A stretch of DNA of 5,217 nt from Spirochaeta sp. (lineage in GTDB: Bacteria > Spirochaetota > Spirochaetia > DSM-27196 > Alkalispirochaetaceae), in NCBI GenBank assembly GCA_027859055.1, contig JAQIBO010000310.1, positions 1 through 5,217 of the forward strand. The letters run 5' to 3'. The position numbers were made by a program, and so were the translations under genes. Shown here piece by piece: positions 4,784 to 5,217 of this stretch; position 1 is the first letter of the stretch; every line of letters starts with the position of its first letter. The notes under the pieces are model-generated. The model made no database searches, was not told the DNA's origin, and was given only the letters and a program-made list of their open reading frames with translations.

Positions 4784-5217
4784 ATGAACGGAGCATCTGT
4801 CGAGCGCGCATCCTGTGCACGAATACCCAACGTGTATGGTGAGTTTCAACTCTGCCTGTACACCAACTCGGAAGATTCAAAAGAGCATCTTGCACTGTAC
4901 ATGGGAGACCTTGACGGTGCGGAAGACGTTCTTGTTCGCGTCCACAGCGAGTGCTTCACCGGTGACGTCCTCGGCTCCCATCGCTGCGACTGCGGCGAAC
5001 AGCTTGACCGGAGCATGCAGCTTATCGCGGAAGCCGGCCGCGGCGCCGTCATTTACATGCGCCAGGAAGGGCGCGGCATCGGACTGGGAGAAAAACTGCG
5101 CGCCTACGTTCTGCAGGACCTGGGCCACGACACCGTGGACGCCAACCTGCTCCTCGGCCACCAGGCGGACGCCCGGGACTACACCGTCGCCGCACTCATT
5201 ATCCGTGACCTGGGTAT
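4784..5217 (+). CDS. ribA: GTP cyclohydrolase II, first committed step of riboflavin synthesis (partial at right edge)
   Basis: The 144 residues present are the N-terminal part of GTP cyclohydrolase II, which opens GTP to formate, pyrophosphate and a diaminopyrimidine precursor of riboflavin. RVHSECFTGDVLGSHRCDC (52-70) supplies the three zinc-binding cysteines C57, C68 and C70. YMRQEGRGIGLGEKLRAY (91-108) is the GTP- and pyrophosphate-binding segment, and LQDLGHDTVDANLLLG (110-125) continues the family pattern. The match starts near residue 12, as in stand-alone RibA, so no RibB domain is fused upstream. The frame stays open to the window edge; about 50 or more residues should follow. The ATG at 4784 is the first usable start after the in-frame TGA at 4748 and has no Shine-Dalgarno sequence. 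Confidence 0.95.
   Translation, partial: MNGASVERASCARIPNVYGEFQLCLYTNSEDSKEHLALYMGDLDGAEDVLVRVHSECFTGDVLGSHRCDCGEQLDRSMQLIAEAGRGAVIYMRQEGRGIGLGEKLRAYVLQDLGHDTVDANLLLGHQADARDYTVAALIIRDLG

Noticed and set aside
1..5217. CRISPR array or large repeat array
   Set aside because: No regularly spaced repeats of CRISPR length were seen on either strand.

Overview
The window is about 5.2 kb of bacterial DNA. The right third (about 4081-5217) looks like ordinary chromosome: a tRNA-Val, a STAS-domain protein and the start of ribA (GTP cyclohydrolase II). The left part looks like an accessory or defence patch that ends close to the 3' end of the tRNA. The phylum cannot be named with confidence. The tRNA does not encode CCA. 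Several genes have a good -10 hexamer only 6-13 nt before the start codon and no Shine-Dalgarno sequence, which points to a lineage that uses leaderless or near-leaderless mRNAs.

Layout from the left. Positions 1-75 may be the tail of an unidentified gene. Positions 76-299 hold short repeats and no gene. Positions 300-619 (+) are a decayed restriction endonuclease that resembles the MjaI family (CTAG cutters). It has a ribosome binding site and start codon, then a one-base insertion at codon 4, then an internal deletion that joins the N-terminus out of frame to the catalytic C-terminus. Convergent with it, two bases away, is an intact beta-class DNA methyltransferase (622-1743, -), probably its former partner and now an orphan. 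No CTAG was found when the window was read through.

Positions 1744-2096 hold no gene but several inverted repeats. Positions 2097-2264 (+) begin as a DUF6088/AbiEi-like antitoxin and lose similarity after about 33 residues. It keeps a -10 box and a perfect 8-bp-arm palindrome upstream, likely its old promoter and operator. Facing it is a complete type IV toxin-antitoxin operon, abiEi-abiEii (3775 to 2310, -), with a GTGA start/stop overlap, a good promoter and two 13-bp inverted arms that bracket that promoter.

Next come a 26-bp palindromic terminator, tRNA-Val(CAC) on the minus strand, and divergently the STAS gene and ribA. Taken together, the window shows a small defence islet beside a tRNA: one working abiE pair, one antitoxin remnant, and one restriction-modification system that has lost its nuclease but kept its methylase. 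No wholly new system was recognised. The most informative features are the two broken modules, the two operator-like structures and the recurrent leaderless promoter spacing.
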